A stretch of 64,000 nt of DNA from Halobacterium litoreum (lineage in GTDB: Archaea > Halobacteriota > Halobacteria > Halobacteriales > Halobacteriaceae): contig NZ_CP089466.1 in assembly GCF_021233415.1 (NCBI RefSeq), forward strand, positions 2,170,001 through 2,234,000, written 5' to 3'. Positions 25,934 through 34,965 of the stretch are shown here, piece after piece (within the stretch, counting starts at the first letter, position 1; each line of letters begins with the position of its first letter). A model generated the notes under the pieces. It made no database searches and had not been told where the DNA came from. It was given only the letters and a program-made list of their open reading frames with translations. The position numbers and the translations under genes were made by a program.

Positions 25934-27577
25934 TTACCCCTGTCCGACCATCGAGTCCTCGTCCTCCCACTCCTCCTCGCGGAGTTCGTACTTCTGGACT
26001 TTTCCGGTGGCCGTCGTCGGGAGTTCGGCGACGAACTCGACGCGCCGGACGGCCTTGTAGGAGGCGAGGTTCTCGCGCGTGAACTCCACGAGGTCGGTCT
26101 TCGTGACGCCGGGGTTGTCGGGGTCGCCGGACTCGGGGACGACGAACGCTTTCGGGGTCTCGCCCCAGTCCTCGTGGGGCGACGGGATGACCGCCACCTC
26201 GCTGACGGCGTCGTGCTCGAACAGCGCGTCCTCCAGTTCGATGGAGGAGATGTTCTCGCCGCCGGAGATGATGATGTCCTTCTTGCGGTCCTGAATCGAG
26301 ACGAAGCCGTTCTCGTCGACGACGGCGAAGTCGCCCATGTGGTAGTAGCCCTCGGCGCGCTCGTTGAACGCCTCCTCCGTCGCGTCGGGCTTGTTCCAGT
26401 AGCCCTCCATCACCTGATTCCCGGAGACGACGATTTCGCCGATGGTCTCGTCGTCCCACGGCACGTCCTCGCCGTCCTCGTCGACGACCCGGACCTCGGT
26501 GCCGAGGAAGCCGATGCCCTGGCGTTTCTTCAGCGAGTAGCGGTTCTCGTCGTCGAGCAAGCGCTTCGCCTCGGAAGTCGTAATCAGGGGGCCGGTCTCG
26601 GTGGCGCCGTAGACGTGGACGAGGTCCCACCCGAACTCGTCTTCGACGGTGCGGATGGTCGCCTCCGGCGGCGCGCTGCCGGCGGTGGCGGCGCGCACGT
26701 CGGCGCTCCCAGTGGTTTCCACGTCGTGGTCGTCGTAGTAGTTCTGGAGCATGTTCAGCACCGTCGGCGCGGCACAGAGGTAGGAGACGTCCTCCTCGCG
26801 GACGGTGTCGAAGATGGATTCGGCGTCGACGCCGCGGGTGCAGACGTGGGTGGCGCCGGCGCCCGTGACGGCGTAGATGTGCCCCCAGCCGTTGACGTGG
26901 AACATCGGGAGCGTCCAGAGGTAGGTGTCCGTGTCCCGGACGTTCTGGTGGTAGGAGACGAGGAAGGCGTGCAGCGTCTCGTTTCTGTGGGTGCGACAGA
27001 CGCCCTTCGGGTCGCCCGTGGTGCCCGAGGTGTAGTTGATGGTGACCACGTCGCCCTCGTCCATCTCGGGGCGGTCGTAGTCCGAGTCGGCGTCCGCGAG
27101 CAGGGAGTCGAAGTCCTGCCAGTCGCCCTCGACGGCGTCGGCGTCGTTCGTGACGAACGTCTCGACCGGCACGTCGTCCCGAACGGCCTCCACCTTCTCG
27201 GCGTACTCGTAGTCCGCGTAGATGGCCGAGACGCCGGCGTCGTTCAGGATGTACTCGAAGTCCTCGGGTGTCAGCCGGTAGTTCAGGGGCGTGTGGACGG
27301 CGCCGGCCTGCATCGCGCCGTAGGCGGCTTCGAGGTGGTAGTGCGTGTTCGGGTCGAGGACGGCGACGCGGTCGCCCTGTTCGACGCCGGCGGACTGGAG
27401 GACCGCCGAGAAGCGGTCGGCGCGGTCGCCGAGTTCGTCGTACGTGTAGCGCTCGCCGGTGGTCGCGACGACGGCCGTCTCGTCGCCGTAGTACTTGCGG
27501 GCGCGGTCGAGGAAGTCCGTGACGAGGAGTGGTCGCTCCATCTCCCCTAAACGTTCACCGACGTTCGTGAAATCCAT
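25934..27577 (-). CDS. Acyl-CoA synthetase (AMP-forming)
   Basis: This 547-residue adenylate-forming enzyme has the AMP-binding motif INYTSGTTGDPKGV, the A5 motif VYGATETGP, A7 YYHMGDFAVVDENG, the hinge DRKKDIIISGGENISSIELED and the C-terminal catalytic lysine in LPTTATGKVQKYELRE. It activates a carboxylic acid as acyl-AMP and transfers it to CoA. The overall pattern fits medium/long-chain or methylmercaptopropionate-type ligases; the substrate is not determinable. ATG 27577 (MDFTNVGERL) is used, but ATG 27541 (MERPLLVTDFLD) is a reasonable alternative, because family alignments begin near there. It ends three bases after mutS on the opposite strand. Confidence 0.88.
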   Translation of the reverse strand: MDFTNVGERLGEMERPLLVTDFLDRARKYYGDETAVVATTGERYTYDELGDRADRFSAVLQSAGVEQGDRVAVLDPNTHYHLEAAYGAMQAGAVHTPLNYRLTPEDFEYILNDAGVSAIYADYEYAEKVEAVRDDVPVETFVTNDADAVEGDWQDFDSLLADADSDYDRPEMDEGDVVTINYTSGTTGDPKGVCRTHRNETLHAFLVSYHQNVRDTDTYLWTLPMFHVNGWGHIYAVTGAGATHVCTRGVDAESIFDTVREEDVSYLCAAPTVLNMLQNYYDDHDVETTGSADVRAATAGSAPPEATIRTVEDEFGWDLVHVYGATETGPLITTSEAKRLLDDENRYSLKKRQGIGFLGTEVRVVDEDGEDVPWDDETIGEIVVSGNQVMEGYWNKPDATEEAFNERAEGYYHMGDFAVVDENGFVSIQDRKKDIIISGGENISSIELEDALFEHDAVSEVAVIPSPHEDWGETPKAFVVPESGDPDNPGVTKTDLVEFTRENLASYKAVRRVEFVAELPTTATGKVQKYELREEEWEDEDSMVGQG

Positions 27578-27632
27578 TCGGGTCGCTCCCAAGACTTGAC
27601 GCCGACCCGCGGTCCGACCGCGGCGCGGGTCG

Positions 27633-28829
27633 TCACTTCCCGCCGGCCTTCGTGGTGACGCGGAACTCGGCGGGTGGACTGAGAATACCGGCGACGGTGC
27701 CCATCGAGTGGACGACGGTGACGAGGGGCGCGAGCGGGACGGCGAGCGCCCAGTGGAGTGCCGACGACCCGTAGTAGGAGACGCCGCGCAGATACCAGTA
27801 GGCGGTGAACAGTGCGAGGACGGCGGACGCCGCGGCGAACAGGCCGCCGTGGACGACGGTCACGCCGAGCAGGGAGAGAGGGACTGCCACGAGCGTGACG
27901 ACGGGGGAGAGCGCCCACGCGTAGTTCCGGACGCGCGTGAGGACGCGGTACCGGACGGGCAGGAGGTCGGCGGCGCGCACGTTCCCGGCGGCCCACCGGC
28001 GGCGCTGCTGGAGAATCTCGTAGAGGTTCGGCGGCGCCTCGTTCCGGCAGGTGACGCGGCCGAGTTCGAAGTCGAGGTCGAACCGGCGGGCGGCCGACCA
28101 GACGAACGCGGTGTCCTCGACGAGCGTCTCGCGGTTCCACGTCACCTCGTCCTCGACGGACCGCCGGACGGCGATGCCGCCGCCCCACGCGAACAGGGGG
28201 ATGGAGAGGCGGGCGAACGCGCGCTGTTCGAGCTGGACGCCCATCCGGTAGACGTCCGCGAGGTACGAGAGCACGGAGCCGGTCTGTCGGGGCTGCTCGC
28301 GGAGTTGCACGACGTCGGCGTCCGGGAGGCCCTCGAAGGACTCGACGACGCTGTCCTCGTCGAGGTAGAGGACGAACTCGCGGTCGCAGTCGAGGGTGCG
28401 GCGCGCCCACTCGATGGCGCGGCCCTTCCGCACGGCGTCACACTCGAAGTCGTCGGGAACGACGTGGACGGAGGCGCCGGCCACGTCGATGGCGTCCTCC
28501 GCGACGACGTGGACGTCGTCGAGTTCGTCGGGGAGCGAGTCGACGGTCTGCTGGACGACGGCCGCCGAGTCGATGGTGAGGATGCGGACCTGCACGTCGT
28601 CGCCGCCGTGGACGCCGTCGGGCGTCTCGTAGCCGGCGCCGACGACGTACGTCAGGCCGAACCAGACGACGGCGGTGCCCGCGAACAGCAGGGTCGCCGC
28701 CCACAGCGTCAGTTCGAAGACGGTCTGTGCGCCCACCGGCAGGCCGAGCGACACGCCGAGGAACACCCCCGGCACGGCGACGAGGAGCGCGCCGGCGGCG
28801 GCGAGGAGCGCGGGTCGTTCGAGTCTCAT
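27633..28829 (-). CDS. Membrane glycosyltransferase, family 2-like
   Basis: This 398-residue protein has two N-terminal membrane helices, a GT-A catalytic domain and three to four C-terminal helices. The catalytic part shows FVLYLDEDSVVESFEGL (DxD-like), TLVEDTAFVWSAARRFDLDF (ED of the base region) and LQQRRRWAAGN, the QxxRW motif of processive GT2 enzymes. It should build or extend a glycan at the cytoplasmic face and may pass it across the membrane. ATG 28829 is chosen because GGTTGAAG (28857-28864, minus strand) lies about 30 bases upstream. It is 55 bases upstream of the acyl-CoA synthetase gene on the same strand. Confidence 0.85.
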   Translation of the reverse strand: MRLERPALLAAAGALLVAVPGVFLGVSLGLPVGAQTVFELTLWAATLLFAGTAVVWFGLTYVVGAGYETPDGVHGGDDVQVRILTIDSAAVVQQTVDSLPDELDDVHVVAEDAIDVAGASVHVVPDDFECDAVRKGRAIEWARRTLDCDREFVLYLDEDSVVESFEGLPDADVVQLREQPRQTGSVLSYLADVYRMGVQLEQRAFARLSIPLFAWGGGIAVRRSVEDEVTWNRETLVEDTAFVWSAARRFDLDFELGRVTCRNEAPPNLYEILQQRRRWAAGNVRAADLLPVRYRVLTRVRNYAWALSPVVTLVAVPLSLLGVTVVHGGLFAAASAVLALFTAYWYLRGVSYYGSSALHWALAVPLAPLVTVVHSMGTVAGILSPPAEFRVTTKAGGK

Positions 28830-28886
28830 CGTACCCGACCCCAACGGCCAGACGCACTTCAACCGGGAACGCCGTGAAGCCGCGTT

Positions 28887-28923
28887 GCGGGCGCGACGCC
28901 CGCGATTAACGCGAATTAACGCG
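28887..28923. repeat. Hairpin and 10-base tandem repeat in a divergent promoter region
   Basis: GCGGGC (28887-28892) and GCCCGC (28898-28903) form a stem with a 5-base loop. Two copies of ATTAACGCG follow directly (28905-28913 and 28915-28923), spaced one helical turn apart. They lie in the 273-base gap between the glycosyltransferase and HTTM genes. No small gene is seen in the gap. The spacing suggests a side-by-side protein-binding site. Confidence 0.5.
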
Positions 28924-29102
28924 GGTGAAATTCGGCTTCAGCGCGGTCGGTGCTGGCGGAGCCACGCTCCGTCGGGCGCGAGCGGGGAGGACCGAACCGC
29001 GAGCGGGCGAAACCCTCGGGCCCGCCGCACAGAACACTTATCAGAGCGCCCGGCGGAGACGGATTCGTATCGCGCCCCGCACCGAACACCTCCCCCTCGC
29101 TC

Positions 29103-30500
29103 GTGACTGACGAATCTACTTGGTCCCGCTTCCGGACGGCAGTCGCTCGGCGCGTCGGCGTAGACGCGCGTGCGCTCGCCGCGCTCCGGGTCGCGCTCGG
29201 CGTGTTGTTGCTCGCCGACCTCGCGTTCCGCGCGCGACACCTCGTCGCGTTCTACACGAACCGGGGCGTCCTCCCGGTCGCCGCGCTCCGCGGGGAGTAC
29301 GCGGCGTTCGCGGAGTTCTCGCTGCACGCCGCCGGCGGGGTCGGCGTGCAGGCGGCGCTGTTCGCGCTCGCCGCGGTGGCGGCGCTCGCCGTCCTCGCGG
29401 GCTACCACACCCGGCTCGCGGTCGTCGCGTCGCTCGTGTTGCTGGCGTCGCTGCACGCCCGCAACCCCGTCGTGTTGAGCGCTGGCGACTCGCTTCTGCG
29501 CCGCCTCCTGCTGTGGAGCGTGTTCCTGCCGCTGGGCGCGCGCTGGTCGGTCGACGCGCGACGCGGCGCGCGACGCGACGGGCACGTGGCGAGCGCCGCG
29601 ACGGCCGGCCTGCTCGTGCAGGTCGTCGTCGTGTACGCGGTCAACGCGGTGGTCAAACTCCGCGGGGACGCGTGGCTCGGCGGCGACGCCATCCGGTACG
29701 TGTTCGGCCTCGGCGGCTACACGACGGCGTTCGGCGCCGTCCTCGCCGACTTCCCCGCGGTGCTCGGCGCGCTCTCCCACGGGTGGCTCGCGCTGCTCGT
29801 CGCCTCGCCGCTCCTCCTGGTGGTCGTCGGGCGGGCGCGCACCGCGCTGGCGGCCGCCTTCGCGGTCGCACACCTCGGGATGGCCGCCACGATGCACCTC
29901 GGCCTGTTCCCGTTCATCTCGGCCGCCGCGCTCATCCCGCTGTTCCCGCCGGCGGTCTGGGACCGCCTCCCCGAGCCCTCGCGCTCGCCGACGGCGGTCC
30001 TCGACGACGTGCTACCGGCCGTCTCGGCGCCGCGCGGCGTCTCGGCGCCCGGCCTCCGACGGACGGTCAGCGTGGCCGGCCGCGCGCTCGCGGCGGCGCT
30101 CCTCGTGGGCGTGCTCGTCTGGAACGCGGCCGCGCTCGGGTACGCCGACGTGCCGGGCGCGAGCGGCGTCGACCCCGGAGAGCACCGGTGGGACATGTTC
30201 GCGCCGGAGCCCCGGCACGCGTACGTCGAGTACGACGCGACGGGGACGCTCGCGTCCGGCGAGCGCGTCGACCCGATGGCGCGGGGGTTCGACGGGATGC
30301 GCTGGCGGACGTACCTGTTCACCCTCCAACAGCCCGGCAGCGAGGCGCTGGCCGACGACTTCGCGGGATACCTCTGCGAGCGCGACGGGCGACTCGCGAG
30401 CGTCGACGTCGACTACGTCGAGTACACCGTGCGCCTCGACGCGCCCGACGAGGGCGTGCGCCGCGACCTCGTCGAGCAGTCGTGTCCAGGCACGGGATAG
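29103..30500 (+). CDS. HTTM-domain membrane protein (vitamin K-dependent carboxylase-like)
   Basis: This 465-residue protein has the HTTM pattern: LAALRVALGVLLLADLAFRARHLVAFYTNRGVLP, multiple membrane helices and HARNPVVLSAGDSLLRRLLLWSVFLPLGARWSVD. A soluble C-terminal tail has GEHRWDMFAPEPRHAYVEYDATGTLASG. HTTM proteins share a membrane fold with vitamin K-dependent gamma-carboxylase; in haloarchaea their substrates are unknown. The start is taken at GTG 29103, where the family-like sequence begins. It is divergent from the glycosyltransferase and precedes mutL by 85 bases. Confidence 0.85.
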   Translation: MTDESTWSRFRTAVARRVGVDARALAALRVALGVLLLADLAFRARHLVAFYTNRGVLPVAALRGEYAAFAEFSLHAAGGVGVQAALFALAAVAALAVLAGYHTRLAVVASLVLLASLHARNPVVLSAGDSLLRRLLLWSVFLPLGARWSVDARRGARRDGHVASAATAGLLVQVVVVYAVNAVVKLRGDAWLGGDAIRYVFGLGGYTTAFGAVLADFPAVLGALSHGWLALLVASPLLLVVVGRARTALAAAFAVAHLGMAATMHLGLFPFISAAALIPLFPPAVWDRLPEPSRSPTAVLDDVLPAVSAPRGVSAPGLRRTVSVAGRALAAALLVGVLVWNAAALGYADVPGASGVDPGEHRWDMFAPEPRHAYVEYDATGTLASGERVDPMARGFDGMRWRTYLFTLQQPGSEALADDFAGYLCERDGRLASVDVDYVEYTVRLDAPDEGVRRDLVEQSCPGTG

Positions 30501-30585
30501 CCCGCCGAGCGCGGGATTGATACGCGGCGGTCGCGTGGCCCCGAGCAATGACTGGGGGGACGCGTTCGGGCCGCGCGAGCGAGCG

Positions 30586-32571
30586 ATGACCGAGCGCATC
30601 CGGGAACTGGACGACGCGACGGTCGCCCAGATTGCGGCGGGCGAGGTCGTCGAGCGCCCGGCGAGCGTCGTGAAGGAACTCGTGGAGAACAGCCTCGACG
30701 CGGGCGCGTCGAGCGTGGACGTGACGGTGGCGAGCGGCGGCACCGACCGCGTCGTCGTCGCGGACGACGGACGGGGGATGACCGGCGAGGACCTCGAACG
30801 CGCGGTGCGCCAGCACACGACGAGCAAACTCGGGGACGCGAGCGACCTCGACGGGGTGGCGACGCTCGGCTTCCGGGGCGAGGCGCTGTACACCATCGGC
30901 TCCGTCTCGCGGATGACGGTGACGACGCGCCCGCGGGACGCCGGTGATTCGGGGTGGCGGCTGACCGTCGACCACGGGGAGACGGGCGACCTCCAGCCCG
31001 CGGGCCGGCCCGCCGGGACGACGGTCGAAGTGACGGATTTGTTCGCGGAGACGCCGGCGCGCCGCAAGTACCTCAAACGGGACGCGACGGAGTTCGCGCA
31101 CGTGAACCGCGCGGTGACGCGGTACGCGCTCGCGAACCCCGGCGTGGCGGTGTCGCTGACCCACGACGGCAGGGAGGTGTTCGCGACGACCGGCACCGGC
31201 GACGTTCGGGACGCCGCGCTCGCCGTCTACGGTCGGGAGGTCGCCCAGTCCCTGCGCGAGGTCGAGGCGTCCCCGGAGGGGTCGGTGGAGCGCGTCCACG
31301 GCTACGTGTCCGACCCGGAGACGACGCGGGCGACCCGCGAGTACCTCGCGACGTTCGTGAACGGGCGCTCGGTACGGGACGCGGTGCTCCGCGAGGCCGT
31401 GCTGGACGGCTACGGCGGCCAACTCGCGAACGACCGCTACCCGTTCGCGGTGCTGTTCGTGGACTGCGAGGGCGTGGACGCGAACGTCCACCCGCGCAAG
31501 ATGGAGGTGCGCTTCGAGGCCGAGGACCGCGTGAAACGCGCCGTCGAGGGCGCGGTTCGGGACGCGCTCCTCGATTCGGGGCTGGTGCGCTCGCGGGCGC
31601 CCCGGGGCGCGTCGAAGCCCGGGGACACGGAGATTGCGCCGTCCTCGGCGGGCGACGAATCAACGGAGCGCGCGTCCGGCGACGACTCGCCGACCGAGCG
31701 CGAACCGGGCGTCGAACCGGGACGCGTCGGAGCGAGCGCGGGTGCAGCGGCGGACGTGCCGGATGCTGACGACGACGCCGACGAGTGGAGCGCGGGCGGC
31801 GAGCAAGCCGAATTCGGAACAGCGAGCGAGTCGGGCGATGGGACGACTCGGGACGCAGCGACGGCCGACGAGACAGATTCGACCGACGCGTCGCCGACCT
31901 TCGAGGGGGCGACCGAGAACGCGCGCCTCGCGCCTGACGACCCCGAGGAGTCCTTCGACGGCCTGCCGTCGCTGCGCGTGCTCGGGCAACTCCACGACAC
32001 CTACGTCGTCGCGGAGGCCGACGACGGCCTCGTGTTGGTAGACCAGCACGCCGCCGACGAGCGCGTCCACTACGAGCGCCTGCGGGAGCAGGCCGACGGC
32101 GCGTCCCAGACGCTCGTCGAACCCGTGGAACTCGAACTGACGGCGGGCGAGGCGGCGGTGTTCGAGGACGCAATCGGAGACCTGCGCGAGTTGGGGTTCG
32201 AGGCGTCGCTGTCCGGGCGGACGGCCGCGGTGTCGGCGGTGCCGGCGGTGTTCGCGGACGCGCTCGACCCCGAACTCGCGCGGGACGTGCTCGCGGACTT
32301 CGTGGCCGACGCTGGCGGCGACCCCGTGGCCGACGCCGCGGACGAACTCCTCGCGGACTTGGCGTGTCGGCCCGCCGTCACCGGGAACACGTCGCTCGCG
32401 GAGGGGTCGGTGGTGGCGCTGCTGGGGGAACTGGACGACTGCGAGAACCCCTACGCGTGCCCGCACGGCCGACCGACGCTGATTCGCGTGGACGGCGACG
32501 AGCTCGCCGACCGGTTCGAGCGCGACTACCCCGGGCACGGCGGGCGGCGCCGCGAGGACGCTGGGAACTAA
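30586..32571 (+). CDS. mutL: DNA mismatch repair protein MutL
   Basis: This 661-residue MutL has an N-terminal GHKL ATPase: IAAGEVVERPASVVKELVENSLDAGA at 15-40, DDGRGM near 61 and GFRGEAL near 95. A long acidic, Ser/Thr-rich linker spans about 345-465. The C-terminal domain has the latent endonuclease motif DQHAADERVHYE (486-497, the DQHA-x2-E-x4-E pattern), ACRPAVTG and CPHGRPT, so it should nick DNA itself, as in organisms without MutH. ATG 30586 matches the family start (MTERIRELDD). The linker is unusually rich in D, E, S and T even for a halophile. It is followed 24 bases later by KDG kinase. Confidence 0.97.
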   Translation: MTERIRELDDATVAQIAAGEVVERPASVVKELVENSLDAGASSVDVTVASGGTDRVVVADDGRGMTGEDLERAVRQHTTSKLGDASDLDGVATLGFRGEALYTIGSVSRMTVTTRPRDAGDSGWRLTVDHGETGDLQPAGRPAGTTVEVTDLFAETPARRKYLKRDATEFAHVNRAVTRYALANPGVAVSLTHDGREVFATTGTGDVRDAALAVYGREVAQSLREVEASPEGSVERVHGYVSDPETTRATREYLATFVNGRSVRDAVLREAVLDGYGGQLANDRYPFAVLFVDCEGVDANVHPRKMEVRFEAEDRVKRAVEGAVRDALLDSGLVRSRAPRGASKPGDTEIAPSSAGDESTERASGDDSPTEREPGVEPGRVGASAGAAADVPDADDDADEWSAGGEQAEFGTASESGDGTTRDAATADETDSTDASPTFEGATENARLAPDDPEESFDGLPSLRVLGQLHDTYVVAEADDGLVLVDQHAADERVHYERLREQADGASQTLVEPVELELTAGEAAVFEDAIGDLRELGFEASLSGRTAAVSAVPAVFADALDPELARDVLADFVADAGGDPVADAADELLADLACRPAVTGNTSLAEGSVVALLGELDDCENPYACPHGRPTLIRVDGDELADRFERDYPGHGGRRREDAGN

Positions 32572-32595
32572 GCCGCCCCACGCGTAGGGCGGGGT

Positions 32596-33546
32596 ATGGA
32601 CATCGTGACGTTCGGCGAGACGATGCTGCGGCTCTCGCCGCCCGGACGGGAGCGCTTAGAGCGCGCGACGGAGTTGGAGTTCCGCGCGGCGGGCGCGGAG
32701 AGCAACGTCGCCGTGAACGCCGGCCGACTCGGCGCCGAGACGGCGTGGCTGTCGAAACTCCCGGACTCGCCGCTCGGACGGAAGGTGACGGCGACCCTGC
32801 GCTCGCAGGGGACGACGCCCGACGTGGTGTGGAGCGAGGACGGCCGACAGGGCACCTACTACCTCGAACAGGGCGGCGAGCCCCGCGGGACGAACGTCGT
32901 CTACGACCGCGAGGGCGCGGCGGTGACGACAGCGGAGTTCGCAGAGTTGGCGACCGACCGAATCGCGGACGCGGGCTACTTCTACACGAGCGGCATCACG
33001 CCCGCGCTCTCCGAGACGCTCGCGGAGACGACGGCAGACCTGCTGGAGCACGCGCAGGCGACGGGGACGACGACGGCGTTCGACGTGAACTACCGCGGGA
33101 AGCTCTGGGACGCCGAGACCGCCCGCGACGGGCTGGAAGCGCTGTTCCCGGACGTCGACGTGTTGTTCGTCGCGGAGCGGGACGCTCGGGACGTGCTGGG
33201 ACGAGAGGGGAAGCCGGCGGCAATCGGTCGCGGCCTCGCCGACGAGTTCGGGTTCGGGACCGTCGTCGTGACGCGCGGCGACGAGGGCGCGCTCGCGGTG
33301 CGGAACGGCGACGCGTACCGGCAGGGCGCCTTCGAGACGGAGACGCACGACGCAATCGGCACCGGGGACGCGTTCGTCGGCGGCTACCTCGCGCAACGCG
33401 TCGACGGCGGGAGCGTCGAGGACGCGCTCGCGTGGGGCGCGGCGACGGCGGCGCTGAAGCGCACGATTCCGGGGGACGTGGCGCTGGTCACGCGCGAGGA
33501 AGTCGAGTCGGTGCTCGCCGGCGACGGCGCCGACATCGACAGGTAA
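32596..33546 (+). CDS. kdgK: 2-Keto-3-deoxygluconate kinase (PfkB family)
   Basis: This 316-residue PfkB kinase starts [17 protein letters not shown] and has [38 protein letters not shown] and the catalytic motif DAIGTGDAF at 252-260. FDVNYR and the opening motif are typical of 2-keto-3-deoxygluconate kinases, which phosphorylate KDG in the semi-phosphorylative Entner-Doudoroff pathway used by haloarchaea for glucose. Its neighbours do not include other pathway genes, so the assignment rests on sequence alone. It starts 24 bases after mutL and may be transcribed with it. Confidence 0.83.
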   Translation: MDIVTFGETMLRLSPPGRERLERATELEFRAAGAESNVAVNAGRLGAETAWLSKLPDSPLGRKVTATLRSQGTTPDVVWSEDGRQGTYYLEQGGEPRGTNVVYDREGAAVTTAEFAELATDRIADAGYFYTSGITPALSETLAETTADLLEHAQATGTTTAFDVNYRGKLWDAETARDGLEALFPDVDVLFVAERDARDVLGREGKPAAIGRGLADEFGFGTVVVTRGDEGALAVRNGDAYRQGAFETETHDAIGTGDAFVGGYLAQRVDGGSVEDALAWGAATAALKRTIPGDVALVTREEVESVLAGDGADIDR

Positions 33547-33642
33547 CCCCGCCTGTCAATTCGTCGGCCAAAAATCTTCATTTAACCCCCGATAGGTGGC
33601 CACAAAGCGTTTTCACGGGCAGGCACTCCGGCCCGAGATGCA

Positions 33643-34812
33643 ATGAACACGCGAATCGCGGCAGTCGCGATGGCGGTGCTGGTCGTCGCCGGGTCGGTAC
33701 CCGCGGCGGCCGTCGCCACGCAGAACGGGACAGGAACACAGGAAGCGTCCGCGTACAGCGGAACGCACGTCACCTTCGACGTGCAGGACAGCGCCGTCGT
33801 CGACTACCAGGTCGAGGGCGAGACCGTGTTGGATAGCATGAAAGTCCAGTCCGGGTCGTCCGGGAACGCGGCGGGGGTCTTCGACGGGAGCCTCGACCTC
33901 TCCGCGCTCGCGACCATCGAAGGCAGCGCGCTCTCGCTGAACGCGCAGACGAGCGCCGCCGTCGAAATCGGCGCCGAGGGGTCGGCGTCGATGACCGCCC
34001 ACGACAACGACCACGGCATCCTCGTGGTCCGCTCGGGCGGGAACGGGCAGGCGGTCGTCGCGAACGTCTCCTCGAACGCGGAGGCGTCCGCGGAGTCCGA
34101 CCAGCAGGTCGAGGTGACGACCGAGGACGGCACGAAGGGGACGTTCGTCGTGGTCGGTGACGGCTCCGTCACCGTCAACGAGAACGGGAACGTCGCCGCG
34201 AAACTCGACGGCGACTCGCGTCTCGTCTTCCGGTCGTACCCCGATGAGAAGACCGAGACCGACGAGCAGACCGAGGAGTACATCGCGTCCGGCAAGGCGG
34301 CCGCCGAGGTGTACGTCGAACAGCAGGACGGCGAACTCGTCACTGACACCGTGACGTACGGCCAGCAGACGTCCGTCGAGACGAAACAGACCGCGGAGAA
34401 CACCGTGAACGTCACGGTCGACCGCGCCGCGTCCGAGGGGAAGGTCGTCGTGACGAGCGTCTCCGAGGCCGCGGTCGGCGCGACCGAGGACATCTCGGTG
34501 ACCGTCGACGGCGAGGCCGCCGCGCAGGCGTCCTCGTACAGCGAACTGGAGGGCGCCATCGGTAGCGACACCTCGAAGTACATGGTCGAGCAGTCCTCCA
34601 GCGCGGAGGCGTCGGCCGACGTGTACGTCGCCATCAACCACTTCTCCGAGCGCACCGTCCAGATGCAGGGCGACGGCGGGAGTGACGGCGGCGACGGCGG
34701 CGACAGCGGCTCCGACGGGAGCGGTTCGTCGGGCGGCAGCGTGCCCGGCTTCGGCGTCGGCGTGGCGCTCGTCGCCGTGCTCGGCGCGGCGCTCGTCGCG
34801 CTCCGCGAGTAA
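33643..34812 (+). CDS. Secreted PGF-CTERM surface protein
   Basis: This 389-residue protein has a Sec signal peptide (IAAVAMAVLVVAGSVPAAAVA). A mature Ser/Ala/Glu-rich beta-type domain follows, and a Gly/Ser/Asp linker leads to VPGFGVGVALVAVLGAALVALRE at the C-terminus. PGF followed by a hydrophobic helix and a charged end is the PGF-CTERM signal, recognised by archaeosortase ArtA, which replaces the helix with a lipid anchor. Several N-glycosylation sequons occur, including NGT, NVS and NVT. The central domain is not recognised. CGTTTTCACG (33609-33618) is a likely TATA region 25-34 bases before ATG 33643. Confidence 0.8.
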   Translation: MNTRIAAVAMAVLVVAGSVPAAAVATQNGTGTQEASAYSGTHVTFDVQDSAVVDYQVEGETVLDSMKVQSGSSGNAAGVFDGSLDLSALATIEGSALSLNAQTSAAVEIGAEGSASMTAHDNDHGILVVRSGGNGQAVVANVSSNAEASAESDQQVEVTTEDGTKGTFVVVGDGSVTVNENGNVAAKLDGDSRLVFRSYPDEKTETDEQTEEYIASGKAAAEVYVEQQDGELVTDTVTYGQQTSVETKQTAENTVNVTVDRAASEGKVVVTSVSEAAVGATEDISVTVDGEAAAQASSYSELEGAIGSDTSKYMVEQSSSAEASADVYVAINHFSERTVQMQGDGGSDGGDGGDSGSDGSGSSGGSVPGFGVGVALVAVLGAALVALRE

Positions 34813-34864
34813 CGACTTCGACTGACTCGCTTTTCGAACGGTTCGGCTGCTGGCGCTCTCATCG

Positions 34865-34869
34865 TTTTT
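34865..34869 (+). terminator. T-tract downstream of the PGF-CTERM gene
   Basis: ATCGTTTTTCGAC contains a run of five T about 53 bases after the stop codon, in a window where T-runs are scarce. Another CTTTTCG lies at 34831-34837. Short T-runs are the usual archaeal termination signal. No hairpin accompanies it, and it is a weak call. Confidence 0.3.
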
Positions 34870-34965
34870 CGACGCGCTCGGTGACAGCCCGCAGCGACGG
34901 GTGTAGTCGCGGCGAGCGCCGCGTCGGGCCGAACGCATTTCTCCCCGGCGGGCGAGCGTTCGGGT

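Noticed and set aside
28950-29102. N-terminal extension of the HTTM protein
   Set aside because: The extra residues are charged and proline/arginine-rich with no match to the family. GTG 29103 gives the normal family start.
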